Source: Amycolatopsis jejuensis (GTDB taxonomy: Bacteria > Actinomycetota > Actinomycetes > Mycobacteriales > Pseudonocardiaceae). Taken from it: a stretch of 64,000 nucleotides of DNA. Below the pieces are notes generated by a model that was not told the DNA's origin, did not search any database, and worked only from the letters and a program-made list of their open reading frames with translations. The translations under genes and the position numbers were made by a program. The DNA lies in NCBI RefSeq assembly GCF_000717335.1, contig NZ_JNYZ01000003.1:186001-250000 (forward strand). Direction: 5' to 3'. Positions 35,361 through 43,512 of the stretch are shown here, one piece after another; the stretch's first letter is position 1; every line of letters begins with the position of its first letter.

Positions 35361-35707
35361 GCGCCTATCCTGCCCTGGCTACCTCGGCAGGGCACCGCAC
35401 GAGCGGACCGTGACAGATGCATCACCGATCAAGCTTGGCCACCTACTGGTCCTTACGGCTCAGGAATGCCGTGCAGCATCCGGCGCCCCTCTGGTGCATA
35501 CAGCGCGAGGCGACGACCGGAGAGTTGCGCGGGCGGTAAGCGAGTGCAGACATGGACGTGGGCCGTCGAATCGTGTCCGGTAACCCAAAAGCCCAGTGTA
35601 TGAGCCTTACGGGTGATTACTCGAACGAGGTGACCCAACGCGAGCCCCCAGAGAACACGCGGCACAGAAAGGGCCCGCACTCTCCGCGAGCACGAGCCTG
35701 CCACCTG
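35361..35707. other. Gene-free stretch next to tRNA-Ala
   Basis: About 350 bp with no supported gene. Short minus-strand open frames (for example 35453-35704) lack a ribosome-binding site and conserved motifs. I could not find a copy of the tRNA-Ala 3' end within the region as an attachment duplicate. Confidence 0.45.
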
Positions 35708-35780
35708 TGGAGCTGAGGGGAATCGAACCCCTGACCTTCTCGATGCGAACGAGACGCGCTACCAACTGCGCTACAGCCCC
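35708..35780 (-). tRNA. tRNA-Ala (CGC)
   Basis: 73-nt cloverleaf read on the minus strand: acceptor arms GGGGCTG and CAGCTCC pair (with one G-U), the D arm is GCGC-AGTTGGTA-GCGC, the anticodon stem is TCTCG/CGAGA around TTCGCAT, giving anticodon CGC, and the T arm is AGGGG-TTCGAAT-CCCCT. Discriminator A. CCA is not encoded. Confidence 0.95.
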
Positions 35781-35851
35781 TAGGAGCGTGAGCCCCTGTC
35801 ATTCAGTGCTCGTAAAGCCTATCAGCCCCCTCGAGCACCGGACGGCGGGGG

Positions 35852-36682
35852 TCACTCTCCGACTGCCCGGCGGTACGGGCCGACGGTCGGCTCGTCGAGT
35901 TCCTCGAATGCGGGGTCCTCGTCGTCCAGGTCGACTACCACTGCCTGGCGCCGGATGCGGGACATCGGGGACGGTTTGCGTTCCACGATCTCACGCGGGA
36001 CCTCGGGGGCCACGACCTCGACGTCATCATCTTCAGCGGAAGCGGAAGCGGAAGCGGACGACGAACCCGCGGACTCGACCGGCTCCGAACGCCGCGTCGT
36101 CGAGTAGCGGGCCATCCGTCGTTGCCGGATGTCGTTCTCGATGCGGACCTGGCGGCGCAGGTAGAAGAGGTAGCCGATGAGGGCGAGGTCGATCGCGGCG
36201 TGTGCCCACCAAACGAGCGTGAACAGGAATCCGGCGACCGCGGCCGTCACCACGGCGGCGATCAGCAGGATCACCACCACTCGCTGACGGAATGCGTACT
36301 TCGCGCGGGCGGCGATCTCGGCCGCTTCCGGGTCGAAGCCGCCTCGGCCGGGGCGGTAGCTGCGGTGTTCGCGCGCCGGTTCGCCGCGTTCCGCGCGGGC
36401 CGGCTGCGGGAGCGGTTCCGGCTCGGGTTCGGGTTCCTCGTCGAGGTCGGCGTCGAGTTCTGCCTCGAGTTCGGCGAGGTCGTCCTCCACCGTAGGCTTC
36501 GCATTTTCGGGCACGGCGCGTTCCTCCTGTCCCTCGTTGCGAGCACTGCCCCTGCGCACCACCCGGGCGGCGAGCGCGGAGGTGGGCGTCCGCGCGACCT
36601 GCTGGCGTTTGCGCGCCACCATGGGCACGAGAACGACGAGCCATGCCGCTGCGAGCGCGACGATGATCACCGAGCTGGGCAT
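35852..36682 (-). CDS. glpR: Gephyrin-like protein receptor GlpR (SepX-related)
   Basis: 276-residue membrane protein with an N-terminal helix (residues 3-23), a long acidic Glu/Pro-rich cytoplasmic part, a pair of helices near residues 130-175 (VVVILLIAAVVTAAVAGFLF and a second) and an acidic tail. This layout and the neighbouring glp gene match GlpR of corynebacteria and SepX of streptomycetes, membrane partners of the gephyrin-like Glp protein that help place the cell-division machinery. GGAGGTGA precedes the ATG. First gene of a glpR-rimJ-glp-galU order on the minus strand, though likely its own unit since it lies last in transcription direction. Confidence 0.82.
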   Translation of the reverse strand: MPSSVIIVALAAAWLVVLVPMVARKRQQVARTPTSALAARVVRRGSARNEGQEERAVPENAKPTVEDDLAELEAELDADLDEEPEPEPEPLPQPARAERGEPAREHRSYRPGRGGFDPEAAEIAARAKYAFRQRVVVILLIAAVVTAAVAGFLFTLVWWAHAAIDLALIGYLFYLRRQVRIENDIRQRRMARYSTTRRSEPVESAGSSSASASASAEDDDVEVVAPEVPREIVERKPSPMSRIRRQAVVVDLDDEDPAFEELDEPTVGPYRRAVGE

Positions 36683-36843
36683 CTCCCGTCACCTCCCCCG
36701 ATCCTCTGCTGTAGTCACGCTAGCCACAACAGTCACACAGGAGGCGCAGACTCGCCGGGTTCGATCACGGAAATGCATCACCGCATTAGGTGAATCTCAC
36801 AAGATGTGGTAACGCGTGATCGGACCCGGACGCGTAGTCACGA

Positions 36844-37503
36844 TCAGGCCAGGCCGGCGCGTCCCGAGCCCACCAAGCGGGACACGAGACCGTCGCCGGT
36901 TTCCTCTTTTGTCACGGCGAAGCACAGGTGGTCGCGCCAGGCGCCGGCCACGTCCAGGTACCGCTCGAACAAACCTTCCTGCCGGAAGCCTGCCTTGGTG
37001 AGCACGCGGATGCTTGCGTTGTTCTCCGGCCGTACGGTCGCCTCGATCCGGTGCAAACCGGCGACGGTGAAGGCGTGATCCGTCACGAGCGCGACAGCCG
37101 CGGTCGCGACCCCTCCCCGCACGATCTCCGACGACACCCAGTACCCCACCCAGGCCGACCGCAGTGCGGCCCGGATCACATTACCCACCGTAATCTGACC
37201 GGCGAACTTTCCGTCCACCGTGATCGTGAACGGCAGGCACTGTCCCCGCCGCGCCAGCCCACGCAGCGCCGCCCACTGCGACGGCCACGACCAGAACGCG
37301 TTGCGGTCCGCCCACGGCCCGATGCCGGTCGGCTCCCACTCCTCCAGGTGTTCCCGGTCGCGCAGCCGGACGCGGCTCCACTCACCCGCGTCACGCAGCC
37401 GCACCGGGCGCACGACGACGACCCCGGCCGGGACTCGCAGCGGCCCGAGCGTCGCAGGCCAGCCGGGATGCCGGTGCTCGACAGGGTCGGCGAGTGCGGC
37501 CAC
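36844..37503 (-). CDS. RimJ-type GNAT acetyltransferase
   Basis: 219-residue N-acetyltransferase of the RimJ/RimL family: RPVRLRDAGEWSRVRLRDREHLEEWEPT, then VGYWVSSEIVRGGVATAAVALVTDHAF, GLHRIEATVRPENNASIRVLTKAGFRQEG. Homologous position to mycobacterial rimJ between glpR and moeA1. Targets in this family are N-terminal residues of ribosomal proteins, though the true acceptor here is not shown. GTG start, three bases after the Glp stop. Confidence 0.9.
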   Translation of the reverse strand: MAALADPVEHRHPGWPATLGPLRVPAGVVVVRPVRLRDAGEWSRVRLRDREHLEEWEPTGIGPWADRNAFWSWPSQWAALRGLARRGQCLPFTITVDGKFAGQITVGNVIRAALRSAWVGYWVSSEIVRGGVATAAVALVTDHAFTVAGLHRIEATVRPENNASIRVLTKAGFRQEGLFERYLDVAGAWRDHLCFAVTKEETGDGLVSRLVGSGRAGLA

Positions 37504-37506
37504 GGA

Positions 37507-38787
37507 TCAGGCGCGCTGGGCGAGGAACGTGACCTTGACCTGGTCGCCCGCGGCCACCTCGGTGAGGTCCTCGTCCACGATGATGAGGCAGTTCGCCTCG
37601 GCGAGCGAGGCGAGCAGGTGCGCGCCCGACGTGCCGAGCGGCTGCACCAGGTACTCACCGTTCGCCTCGTCGCGCAGGAGCTGGCCACGCAGGTAACCGC
37701 GACGGCCCTTGGTCGACGTGATCGGCGACAACAGCCGCGCCCCGACCACCCGTCGGTGCGGGTTGCGGGTGCCGCGCGCGGTGCGGATCAGCGGTCGCAC
37801 CAGCACTTCGAACACCACGAGCGCGCTCATCGGGTTGCCGGGGATCAGGAACGTCGGCACCGAGTCCGGGCCGAGCCTGCCGAAGCCCTGCACCGACCCG
37901 GGGTGCATGGCCACGCGGGTCAGGTCGATGTGCCCGAGGTCGGACAGCGCGGCGTGCACCTCGGCGCCGGACGTGCCGCCTGCGCCCCCGGCAACGACCA
38001 CGATCTCCGACATCAGCAGGCGGCCCTCGACGACCTCACGCAGCCGCTTCGGGTCGCCCGGCACGATGCCGACGCGGCTCACCTCGGCGCCGGCGTCGCG
38101 CGCGGCTGCGGCCAGTGCGTAGGAGTTGACGTCGTAGACCTGGCCGACCGACGGCGTCCGGTCGATGTCCACCAACTCGTCGCCGACCGACACGATCGAC
38201 ACTCGCGGCCGCGGGTAGACCAGCACTTTCGCGCGTCCGACCGCGGCCAGCAGGCCGACCTGCGCGGACCCGATCGTGTCACCTTTGCGTACTGCGACGT
38301 CGCCGATCTGCACGTCCTCGCCGGCGCGGCGCACGTAGCCGGCCGACGGCACGGAACGGTGCACGGTCACCTTGGCCTGGTGACCGTCGGTGTACGCAGT
38401 GGGGACGACGGCGTCGGCAAGCGTCGGCAGCGGCGCACCGGTGTCGACGCGGACTGCCTGGCCCGGCTGCAACCGCCGCGGCTGCCGCGAACCGGCCGGG
38501 ATTTCGCCGACCACCGGCAGCTGCACCGGCTCCTCCCCGGCGGAGCGCACGTCGACGCTCCGGACGGCATACCCGTCCACCGCGGCCTGGTCGAACCCGG
38601 GCAGCGCGTGCTCCGCGACCACCTCCTCCGCGCACAGCAGGCCCTGCGCCTCGGAGATCGCGACGCGGACCGGACGCGGTCGCACGGCGGCGTCGAGGGT
38701 GAGCGCGATCTGCTCGTCGACAGAGCGGAAGTCCGCGGCCGGCTCAGCAGCTTCTTCGGCCGGGGTGGCGTCGAGGGAGTCCGTCAT
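37507..38787 (-). CDS. glp: Gephyrin-like molybdotransferase Glp (MoeA family)
   Basis: 426-residue MoeA-like protein with all four domains: QAAVDGYAVRSVDVRSAGE, TGAPLPTLADAVVPTAYT, the MogA-like core VSIVSVGDELVD and VVAGGAGGTSGAEV, FLIPGNPMSALVVFEVLVRP, and the C-terminal domain IV. MoeA inserts molybdate; actinobacterial Glp also binds FtsZ through its membrane receptor GlpR, encoded two genes away. The start overlaps the galU stop (ATGA). Confidence 0.92.
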   Translation of the reverse strand: MTDSLDATPAEEAAEPAADFRSVDEQIALTLDAAVRPRPVRVAISEAQGLLCAEEVVAEHALPGFDQAAVDGYAVRSVDVRSAGEEPVQLPVVGEIPAGSRQPRRLQPGQAVRVDTGAPLPTLADAVVPTAYTDGHQAKVTVHRSVPSAGYVRRAGEDVQIGDVAVRKGDTIGSAQVGLLAAVGRAKVLVYPRPRVSIVSVGDELVDIDRTPSVGQVYDVNSYALAAAARDAGAEVSRVGIVPGDPKRLREVVEGRLLMSEIVVVAGGAGGTSGAEVHAALSDLGHIDLTRVAMHPGSVQGFGRLGPDSVPTFLIPGNPMSALVVFEVLVRPLIRTARGTRNPHRRVVGARLLSPITSTKGRRGYLRGQLLRDEANGEYLVQPLGTSGAHLLASLAEANCLIIVDEDLTEVAAGDQVKVTFLAQRA

Positions 38788-39689
38788 GGGCGATCGTTCC
38801 CGATCCGTTCGGTCAGCCAGGTGCGTAGCGAGGGCCCGTAATCGGGGTCCTCGAGCGCGAAGTCGACGGCAGCCCGCAGGAAGCCGCCGGGATTGCCGAG
38901 GTCGTGCCGCCCGCCGCGGTGGACCACGATGTGCACCGGATGTCCCTCGCGGATCAGCAGCGCGACGGCGTCGGTGAGCTGCAGCTCACCGCCCGCCCCC
39001 GGCTCGATCCGGCGTAACGCGTCGAAGATCGCCCGATCGAGCAGGTACCGCCCGGCCGCGGCGTAGGTGGACGGCGCGTCCTCCGGCTTTGGCTTCTCGA
39101 CCATGCCGTGGACCTGCTTGACGTCCGGGTCGCCGGTGTCGGTGACGTCGAAGACCCCGTACGGCGAGATCTCCGCCTTCGGGATGTCGAAGGCGCAGAG
39201 GACACTCCCGCCGTATTGGGCCCGTACGGCCGACATCCGGTCGAGGACCCCGGCGGGCAGCACCAGGTCGTCGGGCAGCAGGACGGCGACGGCGGCGTCC
39301 TCGTCGGTGAGGTTGGGCTCAGCCTGGGCGACGGCGTGTCCCAGCCCGAGCGCCTGCTCCTGGATCGCGACCTCGACGTCCAGCAGCCCCGGCCCGCGGC
39401 GCACCTTCTCCAGCAGGTCGGTCTTGCCCTTGGCCTCGAGCGTCTTCTCCAGGTCCGGCTGCGCCTCGAAGTACCGGGCCACGGCCTCCTTGCCGGGCGA
39501 GGTCACGATCACCAGCCGCTTCGCGCCCGCGTTCGCCGCCTCGGTGGCGACGATCTCGATCCCCGGCGTGTCGACCACCGGAAGCAGCTCTTTCGGCACT
39601 GCTTTCGTGGTCGGCAGGAATCGCGTACCGAGGCCTGCGGCAGGCACGATGGCGGTTCTGAAGGTCTGGGTGGTTGAGGCGCCCGTCAT
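38784..39689 (-). CDS. galU: UTP-glucose-1-phosphate uridylyltransferase
   Basis: 301-residue GalU making UDP-glucose. Nucleotide-binding AAGLGTRFLPTTKAVPKELLPVVDTP is at the N-terminus (in parts), then EQALGLGHAVAQAEPNL, VLLPDDLVLP, MVEKPKPEDAPS and GRYLLDRAIFDALRRIEPG. The frame runs far upstream, but the conserved N-terminus fixes the ATG at 39689, divergent from the cyclo-ligase gene 24 bp away. The product feeds the GalT and epimerase reactions encoded later in this window. Confidence 0.95.
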   Translation of the reverse strand: MTGASTTQTFRTAIVPAAGLGTRFLPTTKAVPKELLPVVDTPGIEIVATEAANAGAKRLVIVTSPGKEAVARYFEAQPDLEKTLEAKGKTDLLEKVRRGPGLLDVEVAIQEQALGLGHAVAQAEPNLTDEDAAVAVLLPDDLVLPAGVLDRMSAVRAQYGGSVLCAFDIPKAEISPYGVFDVTDTGDPDVKQVHGMVEKPKPEDAPSTYAAAGRYLLDRAIFDALRRIEPGAGGELQLTDAVALLIREGHPVHIVVHRGGRHDLGNPGGFLRAAVDFALEDPDYGPSLRTWLTERIGNDRP

Positions 39690-39713
39690 GGGCGCAAAGC
39701 CTAACCTGGTCTC

Positions 39714-40313
39714 ATGCACGTGCCGGGCAATGAGACCCCGAGCAAGGCGGAGTGGCGGACCCGAATCCTTCGCGCCCGCGCCGACCTGCCACCCGAAGAC
39801 CACGCCCGCGAGGCCGCCGCGCTGGCCGCCGCCGCAGCCGCGTTGCCCGCGGAAACGGTGTGCGCGTACCTCCCGTTCGGCACCGAACCCGGCCGGATCT
39901 CCCTGGTGGACGCCCTGGCCGCCACGGGTGCCCGCGTCCTGCTCCCGGTGATCCCGGACACCCCGGGTCCGCTCGACTGGGCCGAGTACACCGGCCCGGA
40001 CACCCTGACCCCCGGCCGCCTCCGCGGCGTCCTGGAACCGTCCGGCCCCCGCCTGGGCCCGGCCACGGTCGCCAGCGCGCAGGTCCTCCTGATCCCGGCA
40101 CTGGCCGTCGACCGTGAAGGCAACCGCTTGGGCCGGGGAGCCGGGTACTACGACCGAACCCTGACCGCAGCCGCCGACGTCGCCCGGGTGGCTGTGGTAC
40201 GCGCCACGGAGGTGGTCGACCGCCTGCCTGCTGAGCCGCACGATGTGGCCATGACTGCTGCCTTGACGCCGCTGGGGTTGGTTCAGCTGCCTGCTGCCGC
40301 GGTGGCTTGGTGA
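39714..40313 (+). CDS. 5-formyltetrahydrofolate cyclo-ligase
   Basis: 199-residue enzyme converting 5-formyl-THF to methenyl-THF with ATP. Typical blocks: CAYLPFGTEPG, VLLIPALAVDREGNRLGRGAGYYDR and a C-terminal PHDVAMTAALTPLG. Full length. Divergent from galU; position conserved with the mycobacterial homologue between galU and ruc. Confidence 0.92.
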   Translation: MHVPGNETPSKAEWRTRILRARADLPPEDHAREAAALAAAAAALPAETVCAYLPFGTEPGRISLVDALAATGARVLLPVIPDTPGPLDWAEYTGPDTLTPGRLRGVLEPSGPRLGPATVASAQVLLIPALAVDREGNRLGRGAGYYDRTLTAAADVARVAVVRATEVVDRLPAEPHDVAMTAALTPLGLVQLPAAAVAW

Positions 40314-40384
40314 GCCGGTGGGCACTGCGCGGGGCCTGGGTGTCCGGCTGGCGGGTTGGCCCGCGGCGGCTCGGCTCAGGTTCA

Positions 40385-40860
40385 CGTGAGCCCGACCCAA
40401 CCCAGTCCAGCTTGGTCCGGTCCAGCTCTGCACAACCCAGGCTCGCGTCAGCCCAACTCAGCCCTGTCCGGCCCCTGCCCAGGCCGCTTCAGCCCGGTCC
40501 GACTCAGCCCGGTCCGACTCAGCCCGGCACGGCTCGCTTCAGCCCGGCCCGCTTCAGCCCGGCCCGACTCAACCCGGCCCGACTCAACCCGGCCCGACTC
40601 AACCCGGCCCGGCCCGACTCAACCCGGCCCGACTCGCGTCGGCCTGGCCCGTGCTTGAGCCAGTCCAACTCAGACCGGCCCAGCGCAGTCCAGACTGGCC
40701 CCCCTGGGCAGCCCGGCCCAGGCTCGCGTCAGCAAGACTCAACCCCGTCCAGCTCGGCCAGGCTCGCCTTGACCGGCCTCGCCTCAGCCCAGCCCAGACC
40801 GGCCCAGCACGCCTTGACCCGGCTCGCCTCAAGCCACCTCAGCCCGTCACCCGAGCCCGC
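40385..40860. repeat. Degenerate 15-bp tandem repeat tract
   Basis: A run of 15-bp units with consensus CARCCCGGYCCGACT. The core at 40490-40635 has about nine copies, some with small insertions, and the flanks on both sides carry weaker copies. Because 15 is a multiple of three, all frames stay open and yield pentapeptide repeats, so the long open frames here are probably not genes. Lies between the cyclo-ligase and ruc genes. Confidence 0.85.
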
Positions 40861-41014
40861 CAAGAGCCCTACCGGCTCCGCGCCAGCTACGTCACCGGCC
40901 ACCTCAGCCCCACCACACCCGACCTGACCAGCACCAACCCGTTCCCCTCCCGTCCACCCGCCGATGTGAGCAAGGGGGAATTGCGCCGGAGGAATGCCGT
41001 CCAGCACAATTGGG

Positions 41015-41041
41015 CTAGCACTCTTGTAGGTCGAGTGCCAG
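41015..41041. promoter_or_regulatory. CIRCE element (HrcA operator)
   Basis: CTAGCACTC, nine bases, GAGTGCCAG: an inverted repeat matching the CIRCE consensus (TTAGCACTC-N9-GAGTGCTAA) in 14 of 18 positions with exact spacing. It lies 18 bp upstream of the ruc/fmdB start codon. HrcA control of the mycobacterial homologue Rv0991c is known, which supports the call. Confidence 0.88.
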
Positions 41042-41058
41042 TGCATGAAGGAGCTTCA

Positions 41059-41385
41059 GTGCCCACGTACCAGTACGCCTGCAAGGAATGCGACCACCGC
41101 TTCGAGGCGGTGCAGTCCTTCTCCGACCCGAGCCTCACCGTGTGCCCGCAGTGCTCCGGTCCACTGCGCAAGGTGTTCAGCTCGGTCGGGGTGGTCTTCA
41201 AGGGCAGCGGCTTCTACCGCACGGATTCGCGTGATTCGGGCAAGTCGAGCACCACCACGGCTCCGGCCAAGGCCGAGAGCGGCAAGTCCGACTCGTCGTC
41301 CACCACCTCCACTTCGTCGTCGTCTTCGTCCTCGGATACATCCTCCACCACGAGTACGACGAAAACGGCTTCCACGTCCTCCTGA
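41059..41385 (+). CDS. ruc: FmdB-type zinc-ribbon protein, Ruc-like chaperone regulator
   Basis: 108-residue protein: N-terminal zinc ribbon with Cys8, Cys11, Cys29, Cys32 (YACKECDHRF ... VCPQCSGPLRKVF), then a Ser/Thr-rich low-complexity tail with no predicted fold. In M. tuberculosis the homologue Ruc (Rv0991c) is a redox-regulated protein that works with DnaK when its cysteines are oxidised. GAAGGAG precedes the GTG. The CIRCE site places it in the heat-shock regulon. The upstream extension of the open frame is the repeat tract and is not coding. Confidence 0.9.
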   Translation: MPTYQYACKECDHRFEAVQSFSDPSLTVCPQCSGPLRKVFSSVGVVFKGSGFYRTDSRDSGKSSTTTAPAKAESGKSDSSSTTSTSSSSSSSDTSSTTSTTKTASTSS

Positions 41386-41393
41386 CCCCCGAG

Positions 41394-41420
41394 TTGTCCA
41401 CAAGGGGGCGGTTATCCACA
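41394..41420 (+). promoter_or_regulatory. Pair of DnaA boxes
   Basis: TTGTCCACA at 41394-41402 and TTATCCACA at 41412-41420, same orientation, 18 bp apart. The first is the actinobacterial consensus and the second is the classic E. coli one. There is no dnaA or AT-rich unwinding element here, so this is not oriC; it could titrate or sense DnaA or regulate the flanking genes. Confidence 0.6.
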
Positions 41421-41514
41421 GGTCCGCGATGAGGCCCTTCCGGCCGGGCCGCGAGGTCCTTAACGTCGATTTCGTGCGGCATCCCGCCGCACGGGAACCG
41501 ACGATGGGACGACC

Positions 41515-42164
41515 GTGAACACCTTGCTCAGCCGCCTTCCCGCGCTGCCTGATCCACGCTTGCTGCGCGGACGGCGAGCCCGGCTGGTCCGCCGGTGCCT
41601 CGCAGCGGCGCTGTTGCTGGCCGGTCTGCTGGCCCTGCTCCTTCCGCCATCCGCACGGGGCGCACCGGCCACCGCCACTGTGGTCTCCGCCCGTGATCTG
41701 CCTGCGGGGTCGGTACTGCGCGCCGCAGACGTCCGGATCGTCGCGCTACCCGATGACGTCCGCCCGTCCGGTGCGCTCTCGTCGCCGGAAGCCGCGGTCG
41801 GCCGCCTGCTGTCCGGGGCGGCACGGTCGGGTGAACCCATCACCGACGTCCGCTTGCTGGGGCACCACCTCCCCGCGACGGGTGAACCCGGCGCCGTCAC
41901 GGTCGCGGTCCGGCTCGCCGACGCGGCGGTCGCGGAATTGCTGCAGCCGGGCCAGCAGGTCGACGTGGTGGCGGCCGGAGATGCCCCAAATTCCGCGTCT
42001 GTGCTGGCCAGAGGGGCCTCAGTGGTCACGGTGCGGCGAGCCGACGACACCGGGAAGGGCGGCCGCAGAAGGGTCCGCTCGTGCTGCTGGCACTGCCGAT
42101 GCCGGTTGCCACGCAAGTCGCCGCATCCTCGCTGGAACGGCCGGTTACGGTTACTCTCCGCTAA
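41515..42164 (+). pseudogene. SAF-domain protein (CpaB-like), frameshifted
   Basis: About 215 residues. N-terminal signal/membrane helix (CLAAALLLAGLLALLLPPSARG), then the SAF domain VVSARDLPAGSVLRAADVRIVALPDD and a beta-rich C-terminal part. The frame breaks near 42060-42066: the expected ending GPLVLLALPMPVATQVAASS...VTVTLR with a stop at 42162-42164 is readable only in another frame. One missing base in the run GGCGGCCGCAG would restore it. Relatives include Flp-pilus assembly CpaB/RcpC. The break is either a real mutation or a sequencing error in a GC-rich run. Confidence 0.85.
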
Positions 42165-42238
42165 CCCGACCCCGTTCCGACGGGCGACGGCTGTCTCACG
42201 ACGGCCCGGTGCCTGTCCCGAATTTCCTGGGAGTAGAA

Positions 42239-42658
42239 GTGCTGAAAGGTTTCAAGGACTTCCTGATGCGCGGCAACGTCGTCGACCTCGCGGTCGCGGT
42301 CGTGATCGGCGCCGCGTTCACCACGATCGTCACGGCGTTCACCAGCGGTCTGATCAAGCCGTTGATCAGTGCCATCGGCGGTTCGGACGCGGCGCAGGGC
42401 CTCGGCTTCCGGATCTTGAGCGAAAACGGCGCGACCTTCATGGACTTCGGCGGGGTGATCAACGCGGCGATCAACTTCGTGATCGTGGCCGCGGTCGTCT
42501 ACTTCGCGATCGTGCTGCCGGTGAAACACCTGCAGGAGCGGCGCAAGCGTGGTCAGGAGCCCGGTCCGGCCGAGCCCACCGACGTCGAGCTGCTCACCGA
42601 AATCCGCGACCTGCTGCGCGCGCAGCAGGGCAACGGCTCCTCCCGCTCCGGCGACTGA
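42239..42658 (+). CDS. mscL: Large-conductance mechanosensitive channel
   Basis: 139-residue MscL with the N-terminal amphipathic LKGFKDFLMRGNVVDLAVAVVIGAAF, TM1, a periplasmic loop, TM2 (INFVIVAAVVYFAIVLPV) and a charged C-terminal helix. The frame is open upstream, but the conserved N-terminus and GGGAG place the start at GTG 42239. Releases solutes on hypo-osmotic shock. Neighbour of mogA as in mycobacteria. Confidence 0.95.
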   Translation: MLKGFKDFLMRGNVVDLAVAVVIGAAFTTIVTAFTSGLIKPLISAIGGSDAAQGLGFRILSENGATFMDFGGVINAAINFVIVAAVVYFAIVLPVKHLQERRKRGQEPGPAEPTDVELLTEIRDLLRAQQGNGSSRSGD

Positions 42659-42662
42659 GGGG

Positions 42663-42836
42663 TCACCGATCGTGGTGTGGGGGCCGGTTCTCGAGATACC
42701 ACGAGTCCGGGGTGGTTTCCGGGCCCCGGCCCCGCTCATCGGACGTGGTCTCCGGCAATACTTCGCCGAAGACCTCGTCGACCCGGCGGCGGCGCTGGGC
42801 CTCGGTCGCCGGGGGACGTTGTTCCTCGTGCGGCAT
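42663..42836 (-). CDS. Small conserved protein of unknown function
   Basis: 57 residues, highly charged: an Arg-rich basic helix (ATEAQRRRRVDEVFGEVLPE) and an acidic, hydrophilic tail ending WYLENRPPHHDR. It lies directly between mscL and the mogA-like gene, convergent with mscL by only four bases. The codon bias and sharp start (ATG at 42836) suggest it is real. Function unknown; an upstream frame extension is spurious. Confidence 0.6.
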   Translation of the reverse strand: MPHEEQRPPATEAQRRRRVDEVFGEVLPETTSDERGRGPETTPDSWYLENRPPHHDR

Positions 42837-42889
42837 GGCTCCATCGTCGCACCTGCTGTTTGACAAGTGCAGAGAGATACCCGCCGAGC

Positions 42890-43390
42890 TCAGACCTCTT
42901 CGAGGCCGGAGAGCTCGTCGATCACGTGCGGGACCAGCGACGAGAGGGTCGCCATGCCGTCGCGCACCGCCGCCCGCGAGCCGGCCAGGTTGACCACCAG
43001 CGTGCTGCCCGAAACGCCGGCCAGGCCGCGGGAGATCCCGGCGTCGACCGCGCCTGCGGCCAGCCCCGAGGCGCGCAGGGCCTCGCCGATCCCCGGGATG
43101 GGCCGGTCGAGGACCCCAGAGGTGGCGTCCGGTGTGCGGTCGCGCGGCGACACTCCGGTGCCGCCGACCGTGATCACCAGGTCCGCCCCGCCGATCACCG
43201 CGGTGTTGAGCGCGTTGCGGATGCCTGCGGTCTCGGCCTCGACCACGACGACGCCGTCGACGATGAACCCGGCTTCCTCGAGCAGCTCGGTGACGAGGGG
43301 TCCGGTGGTGTCCTCGTGCTCGCCGTGGGCGACCCGGTCGTCCACGATCACCACGAGTGCCCGGCCCAGCCGCTGTGCGCTCCGTTCCAT
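42890..43390 (-). CDS. MogA/MoaB family molybdenum-cofactor protein
   Basis: 166-residue MogA/MoaB fold: ALVVIVDDRVAHGEHEDTTGPLVTELLEEAGF, DLVITVGGTGVSPRDRTPDAT (MPT-binding loop), and VNLAGSRAAVRDGMATL. In this lineage it corresponds to MoaB2, which adenylylates molybdopterin before Mo insertion. ATG at 43390 is chosen because the upstream frame is non-conserved Pro/Arg-rich. Fits with Glp (MoeA) and a molybdoenzyme nearby. Confidence 0.9.
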   Translation of the reverse strand: MERSAQRLGRALVVIVDDRVAHGEHEDTTGPLVTELLEEAGFIVDGVVVVEAETAGIRNALNTAVIGGADLVITVGGTGVSPRDRTPDATSGVLDRPIPGIGEALRASGLAAGAVDAGISRGLAGVSGSTLVVNLAGSRAAVRDGMATLSSLVPHVIDELSGLEEV

Positions 43391-43512
43391 GTAGACACCG
43401 TATCCGGTTCCGGGTCCGCTCCGCCGCCGCGGGCCCGGCGATTCTGACGATTCGGTGACGGCGTCCGCGCAGGCCGCGCGCACGCTGGGCAGGGCAGCCT
43501 AGCGTCGGCGGG

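Noticed and set aside
35453..35704. 83-residue minus-strand frame next to tRNA-Ala
   Set aside because: No family, no ribosome-binding site; probably non-coding.
40490..40635. CRISPR array
   Set aside because: The units are contiguous 15-bp repeats without unique spacers and no cas genes are near.
40307..40927. 206-residue plus-strand open frame and others over the repeat tract
   Set aside because: Open only because the repeat unit is 15 bp; Pro/Ser/Arg pentapeptide repeats with no start site or family.
40651..41058. Possible N-terminal extension of the ruc/fmdB gene
   Set aside because: The zinc-ribbon start, GAAGGAG site and CIRCE site fix the GTG at 41059; the extension is repeat DNA.
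41394..41420. Chromosomal origin
   Set aside because: Only two DnaA boxes, no dnaA or dnaN nearby and no AT-rich region.
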